Positions 45,521-55,244 of a DNA stretch of 64,000 bases are shown one piece after another. This DNA is from Pseudomonadota bacterium (GTDB lineage Bacteria; Desulfobacterota; Desulfobulbia; Desulfobulbales; JAGXFP01), in contig JAHJAA010000058.1 in NCBI GenBank assembly GCA_018814305.1, forward strand, positions 60,102 to 124,101, in the 5' to 3' direction. Within the stretch, counting starts at the first letter, position 1. Each line of letters starts with the position of its first letter. Both the position numbers and the translations under genes were made by a program. Below the pieces are notes generated by a model. That model was given only the letters and a program-made list of their open reading frames with translations. It did not search any database and had not been told where the DNA came from.

Positions 45521-45889
45521 AATCTATCTCCTTCGGCTCTTATGCTGGCATATCCCGGGCAGCGATTCTCAAGGACATAATTTCCGGGCACTTATTAATG
45601 CATCTTTCATGCCACCAACACCAGGGGCTTCAACCGTCCCCCTTCAGAACCGAAACAGCTGGAAATTACCACAGCAACGCTTTGGAATCAATAGATATTC
45701 GTCTCTGGATGAGAAGATTTATCCTTGTCGAAACCTCCCCCTGAAAATCCTGCCACCGGGAATTTTTTGCCGGGAAGATCAACGGCAACCAGGAAAACGT
45801 CAATTCTTCGACATCCTTATTCAGTCTTTGCCTTTGGATAAGAACAGAGTCCATTGGCAATTATCAAGAACAGGACTACTATATTGAGC
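45521..45889. other. Non-coding gap before dinB
   Basis: About 370 bases with no convincing gene, and no SOS (LexA) box of the CTGT-N8-ACAG kind recognised near dinB. An upstream in-frame TTG at 45854 is not needed. Confidence 0.4.
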
Positions 45890-47089
45890 ATGAATTCTTT
45901 ATCAGGTCAAGACAACCAAGTTCGCACCATTATCCATCTTGACATGGACGCCTTTTATGCCTCCGTAGAGGAACTGGATAATCCTGAGTATCGGGGCAAA
46001 CCTTTGGTTGTAGGAGGGCTTTCAGATAGATCGGTGGTCTCCGCCGCTTCTTATGCTGCCCGAAAATTCGGAATCCACTCAGCCATGCCCATGACCCAGG
46101 CAAAAAAACTTTGCCCACACGGATTTTTTCTACCAATCAGAATGAGGCGATATCAGGAATTATCGAGTCACATCATGGATATTTTCCACCGAATAACCCC
46201 GATCATCGAACCGATTTCCCTGGATGAAGCCTTCCTCGATGTCACCGGATCAATCGGTCTGTTCGGACCAGGTCCTGAAATTGCGCGGAAACTCAAAGAA
46301 ATGATCAAGGCAGAGACCGGGTTAACCGGATCAGCAGGGGTCGCCAGTTCTAAACTGGTGGCAAAAATCGCCTCAGATCTTGAAAAGCCGGATGGGTTGA
46401 CCATCGTCCCGGTCGGCCACGAGGCGGCTTTTCTCGACCCACTCCCCATCGGGAAACTGTGGGGCGTTGGGCGAACGACTATGGCAACCCTTAACCTTAT
46501 GGGAATCCGGACCATCGGCGACCTGGGCAGAATGCCTGAAAATATTCTCACTGCTAAATTCGGCAAACATGGTCGTCATATGAGCCAATCAGCCAGGGGT
46601 ATTGATCCTCGCTGGGTGGAGACAACCCGGGAGGCCAAATCCATCGGTAACGAAGAAACCTTTGCCACGGACCTGACCAATCAGGAGCACTTAAAAAGAG
46701 AGCTACTGGCCCTTGCGATCCGCGTAGGTAAAAGACTACGTAGCCATGGTCTGGCAGGAAAAACCGTGACCATCAAAGTGAAATATCATGATTTTAAAAT
46801 AATTAGCCGAGCGGTAACCCTCGTCACCCCAACCAATGATGGAAAAGAGATCTTTCGGCAGGGCAGACAACTGCTGAGTAAGACCGAGGCAGGTAAAAAA
46901 CCAGTCAGGCTCCTTGGCATCAGTGTAAGCAACCTTGGGGCAGAAAATGCTCCCCGCCAGGGTCTGCTCTTCGGTCACGGCCGGGACCGGTCAAAGCCAC
47001 AGGAATTGAACCGGGCCATGGACAGGATCACGGAGAAATACGGCAACAGCGGAATCCGCCCAGGAACCCTGATGAAAAAGAATACTTAA
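45890..47089 (+). CDS. dinB: DNA polymerase IV
   Basis: 399 residues from ATG 45890. Y-family motifs: HLDMDAFYASVEELDNPEYRG, SAASYAARKFGIHSAMPM and SLDEAFLDVTG (catalytic acidic residues), helix-hairpin-helix region (GIRTIGDLGRMPE) and little-finger domain. Error-prone translesion synthesis. Its stop overlaps the stop of the convergent trpS gene by four bases. Length normal for the family. Confidence 0.95.
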   Translation: MNSLSGQDNQVRTIIHLDMDAFYASVEELDNPEYRGKPLVVGGLSDRSVVSAASYAARKFGIHSAMPMTQAKKLCPHGFFLPIRMRRYQELSSHIMDIFHRITPIIEPISLDEAFLDVTGSIGLFGPGPEIARKLKEMIKAETGLTGSAGVASSKLVAKIASDLEKPDGLTIVPVGHEAAFLDPLPIGKLWGVGRTTMATLNLMGIRTIGDLGRMPENILTAKFGKHGRHMSQSARGIDPRWVETTREAKSIGNEETFATDLTNQEHLKRELLALAIRVGKRLRSHGLAGKTVTIKVKYHDFKIISRAVTLVTPTNDGKEIFRQGRQLLSKTEAGKKPVRLLGISVSNLGAENAPRQGLLFGHGRDRSKPQELNRAMDRITEKYGNSGIRPGTLMKKNT

Positions 47090-48054
47090 TAGCGCAATCC
47101 AACTTTATCCCGAACCAGATCAAGGGTAACGGCAGCTTGTTCCCGGGCTTTCTCCCCTCCCCGGGCCAACACCTCACGGACATACCCCCGGTCATTCTCA
47201 AGTCGCTCCCGAGTCTCACGGGCCTCACCAAAAAAGTCCCAGATGAGGTCGACCAGTTCCAGCTTGATCTTACCGTACATCGCCCCGCCATTCACATAGA
47301 GGTCATGGACTTCCTGAAGACGATCCGAAGGGGCGAATAATTTGAACAGGCCAAAGAGATTACAGTTTGCGGGATCCTTGGGATCCTCCACCGGGGTAGC
47401 GTCGGTAACGATGGCCATCACCCGCTTTTTCAAGACGTTCCGATCGGTGAAGATGGCAATGGTGTTATCATAGGACTTGGACATCTTCTGGCCATCAAGC
47501 CCGGGTACCGTGGCCAGTTTTTCGTCGATAACAGGTTCTGGGATGATGAAGGTTTCACCAAATGTGTTATTAAATTTCTGGGCAATGTCCCGGGCCACCT
47601 CCACATGCTGCTTCTGATCCTTGCCAACCGGCACCTGATTCGCCTGAAAGATGAGAATATCCGCCGCCATGAGAACGGGATAGGCAAAAAGACCGTGACT
47701 GGGAATAATACCCTTGGCGGTCTTATCCTTGTATGAATGACAGCGCTCCAAAAGCCCCATGGGGGTCAACGTGGACAGCACCCAGGCCAGTTCGGTGACC
47801 TCGGGGACATCACTCTGCACCCAGAAGATACAGCGCTCCGGATTCAAGCCCAGGGCAAGAAAATCAGCGGCAGCCTCAAAGGTATCCCGGGACAGACGTT
47901 CCCGATCCTGAACCGTGGTCAGGGCATGAAGATTGACGACAAAGGCATACAGTTCACTCTTGTCCATGCGTTCGATCATCGGACGCATCATGCCGAAATA
48001 ATTTCCGATATGCAGTTTACCGGAGGGCTGGATGCCGGATAGAGTTCTTATCAT
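47086..48054 (-). CDS. trpS: Tryptophanyl-tRNA synthetase
   Basis: 322 residues. Class I signatures: PSGKLHIGNYFG (HIGH variant HIGN) and QKMSKSYDN (KMSKS). The start is one of two ATGs (48054 or 48060); 48054 has GGGG at about nine bases. Charges tRNA-Trp. Convergent with dinB, no terminator between. Confidence 0.95.
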   Translation of the reverse strand: MIRTLSGIQPSGKLHIGNYFGMMRPMIERMDKSELYAFVVNLHALTTVQDRERLSRDTFEAAADFLALGLNPERCIFWVQSDVPEVTELAWVLSTLTPMGLLERCHSYKDKTAKGIIPSHGLFAYPVLMAADILIFQANQVPVGKDQKQHVEVARDIAQKFNNTFGETFIIPEPVIDEKLATVPGLDGQKMSKSYDNTIAIFTDRNVLKKRVMAIVTDATPVEDPKDPANCNLFGLFKLFAPSDRLQEVHDLYVNGGAMYGKIKLELVDLIWDFFGEARETRERLENDRGYVREVLARGGEKAREQAAVTLDLVRDKVGLRY

Positions 48055-48095
48055 GATCATTTTCCCCTGTTATGATCCAAGCAAATTCGAAGAAT

Positions 48096-48140
48096 GTAAA
48101 AAAAAAGGGGAGTGCAGGCAATGATTTTCTGCACTCCCCT
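48096..48140 (-). terminator. Intrinsic terminator after dnaK
   Basis: Stem AGGGGAGTGCAG (48106-48117) with CTGCACTCCCCT (48129-48140), 11-base loop, and an A-run on the plus strand before it, i.e. a T-run on the minus strand. It ends the grpE-dnaK unit. Confidence 0.9.
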
Positions 48141-48166
48141 TGATACTTAACCGTTGAGGATGAGTT

Positions 48167-50077
48167 TTACTTCACCTCTTCGAAATCGGCATCAACCACA
48201 TCATCATCATCCTTCTTCCCAGCGGGCTCTTCAGCCGACGGGCCGCCTTCACCCTGGGCATGTTGTTCCTTGGTGGCCTGGGAGTACATGATCTCCGCAA
48301 GTTTATGGGAGGCCTTGGTCAGTGACTCAAGACCATTCTTGATCTTCTCGGCATCATCACCTTCCAGGACTTTTTTGAGGCTCTCTATCTCCTTGACCAC
48401 AGTATCCTTGGTTCCCTGATCCACCTTGTCACCCAGATCTTTCAGGCTTTTTTCGGTGGCATAGATCATGGAGTCCGCCTGGTTACGGGCCTCGACCAGT
48501 TCCTTGCGTTTTTTATCTTCCTCGGCATGGGATTCAGCATCTTGCTGCATCTTTTTTATCTCATCCTCGGACAACCCGCTGGAGGCGGTAATCCGGATGG
48601 ATTGCTCCTTGCCAGTGCCGAGATCTTTGGCTGAAACATGGAGAATCCCGTTGGCGTCAAGATCAAAGGTTACTTCGATCTGAGGGATGCCCCGGGGAGC
48701 AGGGGGAATGTCGGTCAACTCGAACCGACCGATGGATTTATTATTGGTAGCCATCTCCCGTTCCCCTTGGAGAACATGGATGGACACCGCCGGTTGACTA
48801 TCGGCGGCCGTTGAAAAGACCTGACTCTTCTTGGTGGGAATTGTGGTATTCTTCTCGATCAACTTGGTACAGACCCCGCCCAAGGTTTCGATCCCCAAAG
48901 AAAGGGGGGTCACATCAAGCAGAAGAACATCCTTCACATCACCCTGCAGAACACCACCCTGGATTGCTGCGCCGATGGCAACAACTTCGTCGGGGTTCAC
49001 ACCTTTATGGCCTTCCTTCCCGAAAATCTCCTTGACCATTTCCTGAACCTTCGGCATCCGGGTCATGCCACCGACCAAAATAACTTCATCGATGTCCGAG
49101 ATTTTCAGACCGGCATCTTTAAGCGCCGTCTTGCATGGAGCAACCGTGCGCTCGATAAGATCCGCAACCAGGCTTTCCAATTTGGCCCGTGATAATTTTA
49201 TGTTCAGATGTTTGGGACCCGAGGCGTCTGCAGTGATAAACGGCAGATTAATATCAGTCTCCATGGCGGAAGAAAGTTCCATCTTGGCCTTCTCCCCTTC
49301 TTCCTTCAACCGTTGCAAGGCCATCTTGTCCTTCCGCAGATCGATGCCCTGATCACGCTTGAACTCGTCGGCAAGCCAGTTGACGATCCGCATATCAAAA
49401 TCCTCGCCACCCAGGAAGGTATCACCGTTGGTGGACTTGACCTCGAAAACGCCATCGCCGATTTCAAGAATTGAGACGTCAAAAGTTCCGCCCCCAAGAT
49501 CGAAGACTGCAATTTTTTCCTCGCCCTTTCGATCGAGTCCGTAGGCCAAAGAGGCGGCGGTGGGCTCGTTGATAATCCGCTGAACATTCAGCCCGGCAAT
49601 CCGACCTGCATCTTTGGTGGCCTGGCGCTGACTGTCATTGAAGTACGCCGGCACAGTAATCACCGCTTCAGTAACCTCTTCGCCGAGATAATCCTCAGCC
49701 GTCTTTTTCATCTTGGCCAAAACCATGGCGGCAATTTCCGGAGCCGCATATTTCTTGCCACCAACTTCGACAACGGCGTCGCCATCCTTGCCTTCAACGA
49801 TGTGGAACGGGCTGACCTCGACACTTTTCTTGACCTCTGCATCAGTAAAGTTACGCCCGATCAGACGCTTCATGGCGAACACTGTCTTAGTGGGGTTGGT
49901 AACCGCCTGTCGTTTGGCAACCTGCCCTACCAGACGCTCACCATTATCGGTAAAAGCAACCACTGACGGGGTCGTCCTGTTGCCTTCCGCATTCGGAATG
50001 ACCTTGGGATCCTTCCCTTCCATTACTGCAACACAGGAGTTGGTTGTTCCCAGATCAATGCCAATTATTTTTCCCAT
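48167..50077 (-). CDS. dnaK: Chaperone DnaK (Hsp70)
   Basis: 636 residues from the ATG with AGAAGGAAT upstream ([18 protein letters not shown]). ATPase-domain phosphate loops ([15 protein letters not shown]) and a substrate domain are intact; the C-terminal tail ends [13 protein letters not shown], the typical DnaK tail. It folds proteins with GrpE and DnaJ. Preceded by grpE, with 196 bases between; no dnaJ or hrcA next to it. Confidence 0.98.
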   Translation of the reverse strand: MGKIIGIDLGTTNSCVAVMEGKDPKVIPNAEGNRTTPSVVAFTDNGERLVGQVAKRQAVTNPTKTVFAMKRLIGRNFTDAEVKKSVEVSPFHIVEGKDGDAVVEVGGKKYAAPEIAAMVLAKMKKTAEDYLGEEVTEAVITVPAYFNDSQRQATKDAGRIAGLNVQRIINEPTAASLAYGLDRKGEEKIAVFDLGGGTFDVSILEIGDGVFEVKSTNGDTFLGGEDFDMRIVNWLADEFKRDQGIDLRKDKMALQRLKEEGEKAKMELSSAMETDINLPFITADASGPKHLNIKLSRAKLESLVADLIERTVAPCKTALKDAGLKISDIDEVILVGGMTRMPKVQEMVKEIFGKEGHKGVNPDEVVAIGAAIQGGVLQGDVKDVLLLDVTPLSLGIETLGGVCTKLIEKNTTIPTKKSQVFSTAADSQPAVSIHVLQGEREMATNNKSIGRFELTDIPPAPRGIPQIEVTFDLDANGILHVSAKDLGTGKEQSIRITASSGLSEDEIKKMQQDAESHAEEDKKRKELVEARNQADSMIYATEKSLKDLGDKVDQGTKDTVVKEIESLKKVLEGDDAEKIKNGLESLTKASHKLAEIMYSQATKEQHAQGEGGPSAEEPAGKKDDDDVVDADFEEVK

Positions 50078-50273
50078 AATTCCTTCTCCTCTTCCGAAAA
50101 TTGATGGCTTCGCAAAAAAACGGCCGTGTTCAAAGTGCCCCTGCAAATCAACAGGGAATCATCTCTATCTGCTCCGGAAATTCCCCGAAGCCCTTCGGCT
50201 AACGTGCTTTTCACAAAACCGAAATGTGTTTTGGTGTTAAAAATCGTTTAGTTTTCCCAACAGCTACTTCAGG

Positions 50274-50849
50274 TTATTCGGTATCCCCCTTGGAAACAAC
50301 CACCTTGGCGGCCCGTAATAATTTATCTTTAAACAGATAGCCCTTCTCAAATTCCTGCAAAACCATCTGTTCCGGAATCTCCTTACTGGCCTCCATGGCC
50401 AAAGCCTCATGGAAATTAGGGTCAAAGGGCTTCCCATGACTCGATATGGCCTGTAAACCATATTTTTCCAAGGTAGTGATCAATCCTTTCAGGGTCATCT
50501 CCACCCCCTCAAGCAACTGGGTCCCAAAATCCTTACCGGCCCGGTCCTGGGCCAAGGCCCGCTCAAGATTATCAATAAAAGGAAGAACTTCTTTAAGGAT
50601 GGACTCCTCAGCATAATGCAGAGATTGATCTTTTTCGCGTTGGAGTCGTTTTTTTTGATTTTCAAATTCAGCGGCCAGCCTGAGGAGCTTATCGTAATTG
50701 ACCTGGGCCTCTTCCCGGGTCTTTTCTAATTCAGCAATCAACTCTTCCCGGCTCAGCAAACCACTGCCGTCTTCCTTACCCGCAACAGCCCCGTTCGGGG
50801 ATACCTCATCAGCGCTCATTGCTTCGGCTGTCATTTCCTCTTTACCCAC
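50274..50849 (-). CDS. grpE: Nucleotide exchange factor GrpE
   Basis: 191 residues from a GTG start placed five bases after GGAGG; an ATG at 50867 and a GTG at 50873 lie upstream of that site and would leave it internal. An acidic N-terminus, a long coiled-coil (LLRLAAEFENQKKRLQREKD) and the GrpE signature near GKPFDPNFHEALAM are visible. It dimerises and releases ADP from DnaK. First gene of the grpE-dnaK unit, about 200 bases downstream of a sigma70-type promoter. Confidence 0.93.
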   Translation of the reverse strand: MGKEEMTAEAMSADEVSPNGAVAGKEDGSGLLSREELIAELEKTREEAQVNYDKLLRLAAEFENQKKRLQREKDQSLHYAEESILKEVLPFIDNLERALAQDRAGKDFGTQLLEGVEMTLKGLITTLEKYGLQAISSHGKPFDPNFHEALAMEASKEIPEQMVLQEFEKGYLFKDKLLRAAKVVVSKGDTE

Positions 50850-51066
50850 GTTTTCCTCCAAAACCATGTTCACCGATAGCCAAAGCCACCGATTTCAATC
50901 AACAAGGACACCTCCAGCCAAAAACCAAACGCCCCGAAAAGACGAACTCATCCACCAAATGACTCATCGCTTCAAGCCGAATCCAGGACCAAATATTTAA
51001 AAAATGGTGGCCCTCCGCCGGGATACGAACGAAACCAGTGGATATATGGGACGCAAGATGACTCAA

Positions 51067-51095
51067 AGAATAAGTATGCCCCATGGCCATGTCAA
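51067..51095 (-). promoter_or_regulatory. Sigma70-type promoter for grpE-dnaK
   Basis: Minus strand TTGACA (51095-51090), 17 bases, TATTCT (51072-51067). Start point near 51060, giving a leader of about 210 bases. No CIRCE element seen. Confidence 0.55.
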
Positions 51096-51319
51096 GCGAC
51101 TCCCCTCGTATTTGGTGGTATCTCCCATCGCCTTGCCCAGCCCCCCAGAGGAACAGAAACAACAACGTATAAACAATACTTTATCAACACAAGGTCACAC
51201 AAAATTCGGGCCACCGAGGAAATCTATCATAAAAAAATTCATGGCAGATCTCGATCATGACGATGAACAAGTGGAGTTATTTAAAGAACAAATCTCTTCC
51301 CCATACACCGAGAGCTATC

Positions 51320-52099
51320 ATGAAACCTTCCTTTCATCCATTCCGAGCTCTGCTTCTCTGCCTGTTTATTCTCTTCCCGACTGGGACGCAGGGTGAAATG
51401 ACCCCCTTTTTGAAGATTAAACCAGGTACTCCCCCCTATGACATCATCAGAGATCTTCTGGCCCCCAGGGATACCCTCAAACCCCATCCGAAAGGAATTG
51501 ACAAAGACCATCTTTCAACTGCCATCGACCTGATCTGGTTAGCCGATACCGATTCTAGAAATTTCACCTGGAACATGACTAAAATGGTTCCCCAAAACGC
51601 CCTCGTCATAAATAATTTCGGCAATCAAGTATCAAAGGCCGCCGCCCAAATCGACTACGGAGTCAGAATTCTTCATAGTCCAATCCTCTTCATCTGCGGG
51701 GTCACTGACAGCCCCGCCTTACAAATGCTGACCGGAATTTTCCACCAGAGGACCGAGTCAATCGATGATGAAATCCGGAACCTTGAAGCAATGATGAAAG
51801 GTATCGGGATGGCGGAACGACCAACCACCATGGACGGACAACGGGAGATTATTGAACTCAATGTTGATGAGCAGGTGGCCCTGGCGGTCAGACGCTACCG
51901 GGATCGGATAGACATTGGCCGACTGATCGTGATCGGAGGAGTCCTTGACTACTCCGGACTCTATGGCCGAGGGAATGAGAATCTGCTGATCATCAACATC
52001 AATGGGGAAACGGATAGCATCGCCTTAAGAAATCACCCGGTTCTCCGCAAAATTCCTCTCAGTATCCTGACCCGTAGTATCGGAAAAGAAAAGCCCTGA
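51320..52099 (+). CDS. Secreted beta-carbonic-anhydrase-like protein lacking zinc ligands
   Basis: 259 residues from the ATG that begins a clear signal peptide (MKPSFHPFRALLLCLFILFP); an ATG at 51257 would bury it. The body follows the beta-carbonic-anhydrase pattern: LIWLADTDSRN for xxGCSDSRx, NALVINNFGNQV for the RNAGNxV strand, QIDYGVRILHSPILFICG for the SLEYAV...IVVLGH segment, and ELNVDEQVALAV plus an IGGVLDYSGLY strand near the end. Asp78 and Arg80 of the catalytic dyad are kept, but the zinc ligands Cys, His and Cys align with Asp76, Val128 and Ser131. It is probably a non-catalytic binding protein in the periplasm. The alignment is by eye. Confidence 0.7.
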   Translation: MKPSFHPFRALLLCLFILFPTGTQGEMTPFLKIKPGTPPYDIIRDLLAPRDTLKPHPKGIDKDHLSTAIDLIWLADTDSRNFTWNMTKMVPQNALVINNFGNQVSKAAAQIDYGVRILHSPILFICGVTDSPALQMLTGIFHQRTESIDDEIRNLEAMMKGIGMAERPTTMDGQREIIELNVDEQVALAVRRYRDRIDIGRLIVIGGVLDYSGLYGRGNENLLIININGETDSIALRNHPVLRKIPLSILTRSIGKEKP

Positions 52100-52113
52100 C
52101 CAACGCTTCCAAC

Positions 52114-52146
52114 AAAAAAGCCCGCTCGGCATTGTGCCGAGCGGGC
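52114..52146 (-). terminator. Terminator between convergent genes
   Basis: Stem GCCCGCTCGGCA (52120-52131) with TGCCGAGCGGGC (52135-52146), 3-base loop; A-run at 52114-52119 makes a T-run for the minus strand. It serves the aminotransferase gene; no T-run on the plus side. Confidence 0.85.
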
Positions 52147-52171
52147 GAGAAAAAAACGACACCAATAACCT

Positions 52172-53479
52172 CTATGCCGAGGCCAGATACTGCTTGATAG
52201 CCTCAGCCATATTACTGAAAATCTTCCGAAACTTGGCCTCATCCCGTTCAAGGATGGTTGTTCTGTATCCCTGCAACTCAGTAGCAAATGAAGAAAGTGG
52301 TACCACGCAGATCCCGGTGGCACCAAGCAGATAATAAACAAACCGCTTATCCAGGGCAACCCCAGGTTGGCTTACCAGATTTTCCACGTGCTTTCTGACC
52401 TCGGGACTGGCTATCTCCAAAAACTGCTCATGGTTGAGAACCCCTTCCTGAAAGGCGATACTCATATAAAACGCACCATTGGTCCGGTTCACAAAGATCC
52501 CCTCAACCTCTTTCAAGCAGTCATAGGCAATATTGGAATACAGTTCATACCGCCGGATCCTCTCGTTCAGATAAGGCCGATACTGGGGATGACTCATTAT
52601 TTTTGGCAAAGCCATCTGGGGCAAGGTTGTCGAACAAACCTCCAACATCTTGGCATTGAGAATTGAAGCAACATATTTAGCAAAAACAGGATCACGATCT
52701 GCGTTATAGACCTCAATCCAACCGCAACGGGAACCAGGCCAGGGCATTTCCTTGGAAATACCGTGCATGGCAATGCCCGGGACCTTACCGATCACATCCG
52801 ACAAAGGGAGAGTCGAAGTCCCGTTATAAATAATGTTCTGATAAACCTCATCACAAACGATGAACAGATCATACTTCTCGGCCAGGGCCACCATACCCCT
52901 CATAATTGATTCAGGATACACCGCTCCGGTGGGATTATCCGGATTGATGATCAGAATACCGGCGACGGAGGGATTATATTTAATCCGTTTCTCCAGATCA
53001 TCAAGATCAGGATACCAGTGATTATCCGGATCAAGCCGGTAGGTCACCGGACGGTCACCGGCATGGGCTGCTTCAGCCGATGAATGGGTGGTATAACTGG
53101 GCGACGGGACGACCACCCGGGCAGTCCGCTTGAGCAGATTAAAAACCTTGTTAATCGCATCGCCCAAACCGTTAAAAAAGATAATATCGTCCGGCCCGAT
53201 CTGAACCCCGCCCCGTTTATTGACCTCATCCGCAATGAATTGGCGGGTCGAAAGCACCCCCTTGGTTGGACAGTAGCCATAGGTCTTATCCTGCATGGCG
53301 CAGTCGGCAACAATCTGTTTCATCCAATTCGGAATGACCTCTCCCTTGGCCACCGGATCGCCGATGTTTTCCCAATAGGTATCTATTCCAAGGCTCTGCA
53401 ATTTCTCACCGACGGTGACAATATTCCGAATCTCATATGTCAGTTCACCGGCCCCAATATGGACAATGTCCCTACGCAT
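52172..53479 (-). CDS. Class I/II PLP-dependent aminotransferase
   Basis: 435 residues from the ATG with AAGGGAG upstream. Fold type I features: PSPSYTTHSSAEAA, NPDNPTGAVYPES (Asn-Pro turn), CDEVYQNIIYNG and the PLP lysine in HGISKEMPWPGSRCGW. It resembles the aspartate/aromatic aminotransferase class rather than a specific characterised enzyme. Substrate unknown; monocistronic with its own terminator. Confidence 0.9.
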   Translation of the reverse strand: MRRDIVHIGAGELTYEIRNIVTVGEKLQSLGIDTYWENIGDPVAKGEVIPNWMKQIVADCAMQDKTYGYCPTKGVLSTRQFIADEVNKRGGVQIGPDDIIFFNGLGDAINKVFNLLKRTARVVVPSPSYTTHSSAEAAHAGDRPVTYRLDPDNHWYPDLDDLEKRIKYNPSVAGILIINPDNPTGAVYPESIMRGMVALAEKYDLFIVCDEVYQNIIYNGTSTLPLSDVIGKVPGIAMHGISKEMPWPGSRCGWIEVYNADRDPVFAKYVASILNAKMLEVCSTTLPQMALPKIMSHPQYRPYLNERIRRYELYSNIAYDCLKEVEGIFVNRTNGAFYMSIAFQEGVLNHEQFLEIASPEVRKHVENLVSQPGVALDKRFVYYLLGATGICVVPLSSFATELQGYRTTILERDEAKFRKIFSNMAEAIKQYLASA

Positions 53480-53825
53480 TACGTCTCCCTTAAAACCAGA
53501 AATTACCTCGGATATACATCTCACAATATTTTTCGACCATCAGGTCACTCAACACGCAAAAGTGATTTTTCTAACACAGCCCAAAACGATAGTCAATATG
53601 AGGTTCACTAGGACCAACAAAAGTCCACTCGAGTGTCGATATTGTAAAGTGTTCCTATTCGCCGGAGGCGAATACTTCAACTTTCTTAAAGGGCCAAAAA
53701 TAAATCATTTATCAGTATCAAACTGTACGCCGTTACTCTTCATAATTAAAGACTTCTTCAAGGATTACCGATAGGTTTAGTAGGTGCTTGTGACATCGGA
53801 AACTCAACCTTCGGGAGGGGAAACG
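53480..53825. other. Gap between aminotransferase and Cys-rich gene
   Basis: No gene recognised. Contains a short perfect hairpin, TATTCGCC-GGA-GGCGAATA (53656-53674), about 180 bases upstream of the aminotransferase start. Confidence 0.4.
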
Positions 53826-54029
53826 ATGAAAATCTGGAAATTTTCGATCACCAACGAAGCGGTAGAAGCAGGGACGAACAGAAGACCGCGCCTCACCGCA
53901 AACGGTTGTAATGAACCATTCAAGGACAGATTCTGGTGCCCTTCACTTCAATGGTTCAGAAAAGCCCCGTGCCCCTTTGCCAACCGCCGGGAATGTGAGA
54001 ACTATCGGGTAATGTGTGGTTGTCTTTGA
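53826..54029 (+). CDS. Cys-rich microprotein
   Basis: 67 residues with GGGAGGGGAAACG directly upstream of the ATG. Six Cys spread over the C-terminal two-thirds (NGCNEP, FWCPS, APCPF, RECEN, MCGC). Basic in the middle. No family recognised; possible small metal-binding protein. Convergent with the SprA-related peptidase gene. Confidence 0.65.
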   Translation: MKIWKFSITNEAVEAGTNRRPRLTANGCNEPFKDRFWCPSLQWFRKAPCPFANRRECENYRVMCGCL

Positions 54030-54056
54030 GACTCCTTGAACACACCACAGAAAGCG

Positions 54057-54899
54057 TCAGGCAACTGACTGGGCTTCATCTTCCGCAGTCGATACTCCTC
54101 GAAGAGAATCTCCACCAGGAACCTGCTCAGCCTCTGCCTTAAGCCGTAGCCTTGCTTCCAGGATCGCCAAGGTCGCCTGAGCGGCTACCCGTCTATCCTG
54201 GGCGGATGGCACGGCTGGTGCCAAAGCTGCCGCTCGAACCGCTTCCATTTTACGAATGGTGCCTTCGGGATTCCCCCCCGTGGAGGTATCAATGGAGACT
54301 TCACCGCCGACCGCATACCTTTTGCCATCCGGGCCCAAACGATATTGATAGGTCACCCCACCACGAATCAAACCGGCTCCGGCGGTCCGATGGGCTGTTT
54401 CATGGGCCCTCACCACCCCATCGATCATCTGCAACCTGGTGAGCAGCAACTTTTCCTGAAGGGTCAACTCGTTGGCCACCGCCATGATGTTTTGCTGTTC
54501 CTCGGTGGAATCTGGTTTCTCAGATTTATCCTTATCCTGCTCTTTCTCCTTGTTTACAGGTGCGATTCCCTTTTTATCATCAGAAATTTTTCCAATTACC
54601 CGGGGAGCTTTCTCCCCTGTATTTTGAGCTGTTTGACCGATGAGTGACCGCGCCTGCAAGAGGTATTGTCTTGCACCACAAGCCCCGCAAGTTCCACAAC
54701 GGCACGCCCCCTCCCCCGCTTCGACAATCCCTGCCTCCACCGCCTTGTTTTTCCACCAGGCTCCCTGCTCGAAGCTTTCCTCCACAGGTTGTTCGATCCC
54801 ATGGCCATGAACAGACCCATCCGCTATTCCCGGGCGCGAAAAACCGACCGCGATGTTCACTTGATGGAAAAGTCTGTTACCTATGGGAATCAAAGACAT
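54057..54899 (-). CDS. SprA-related putative metalloprotease
   Basis: 280 residues from the ATG with GGAGAGGGGAAT upstream. The core VVRAHETAHRTAGAGLIRGG contains HETAH, an HExxH zinc site, then VTYQYRLGPDGKRYAVGGEV, typical of the SprA-related peptidase family (PF12118). A Cys-rich segment at about 63-75 (CRCGTCGACGARQ) precedes it. Activity is not established for the family. Appears to stand alone. Confidence 0.85.
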   Translation of the reverse strand: MSLIPIGNRLFHQVNIAVGFSRPGIADGSVHGHGIEQPVEESFEQGAWWKNKAVEAGIVEAGEGACRCGTCGACGARQYLLQARSLIGQTAQNTGEKAPRVIGKISDDKKGIAPVNKEKEQDKDKSEKPDSTEEQQNIMAVANELTLQEKLLLTRLQMIDGVVRAHETAHRTAGAGLIRGGVTYQYRLGPDGKRYAVGGEVSIDTSTGGNPEGTIRKMEAVRAAALAPAVPSAQDRRVAAQATLAILEARLRLKAEAEQVPGGDSLRGVSTAEDEAQSVA

Positions 54900-55163
54900 A
54901 TTCCCCTCTCCTGCCTGATCATCTTTGAAGCATGAGCCCAAAATGTAATAATAACCCAATTATATTATCGGCAGACCAAACGATTTTCATGAATTTTTTT
55001 ATTCATAAAAAAATTCCGGGATATTTCCATGGCCCGTCTCTTTCAAGCGTTGGTAGCATCAAAACGAAACAGGGGATCTTTAAAGTTTCAAGAGAAGATC
55101 ATAACCGAGTAAGATTATTGAATAGCTCAGAGCAGCACTAAAGGAACAGAGGGGGAGCAAAAA
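54900..55163. other. Gap between SprA-related and gltA genes
   Basis: No convincing gene. It holds a perfect AT-rich hairpin (54991-55016). Sequence before 55164 is otherwise unremarkable. Confidence 0.4.
54991..55016. repeat. Perfect AT-rich inverted repeat
   Basis: GAATTTTTTTAT (54991-55002) and ATAAAAAAATTC (55005-55016), 12-bp arms with a 2-base loop. It lies just upstream of the SprA-related gene and may be a regulatory palindrome. Confidence 0.45.
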
Positions 55164-55200
55164 TAAAAAAACCCGATGTAATGGGAGACATTACATCGGG
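55164..55200 (-). terminator. Terminator after gltA
   Basis: Stem CCCGATGTAATG (55172-55183) with CATTACATCGGG (55189-55200), 5-base loop; A-run at 55164-55171 is the T-run of the minus-strand transcript. Confidence 0.88.
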
Positions 55201-55244
55201 CCACGGATCCGTAACGTTAAATCAATCAAAAAAAGCGGTGCTGA

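Noticed and set aside
50899..51165. Minus-strand open frame of 88 codons upstream of grpE
   Set aside because: It lies across the predicted grpE promoter and leader, and has no ribosome site or known similarity.
50874..51319. CIRCE element or HrcA-type control of grpE-dnaK
   Set aside because: No TTAGCACTC-N9-GAGTGCTAA palindrome seen; no hrcA gene adjacent.
54932..55141. Plus-strand open frame of 69 codons between the SprA-related and gltA genes
   Set aside because: No ribosome site, spans the AT-rich palindrome, no family resemblance.
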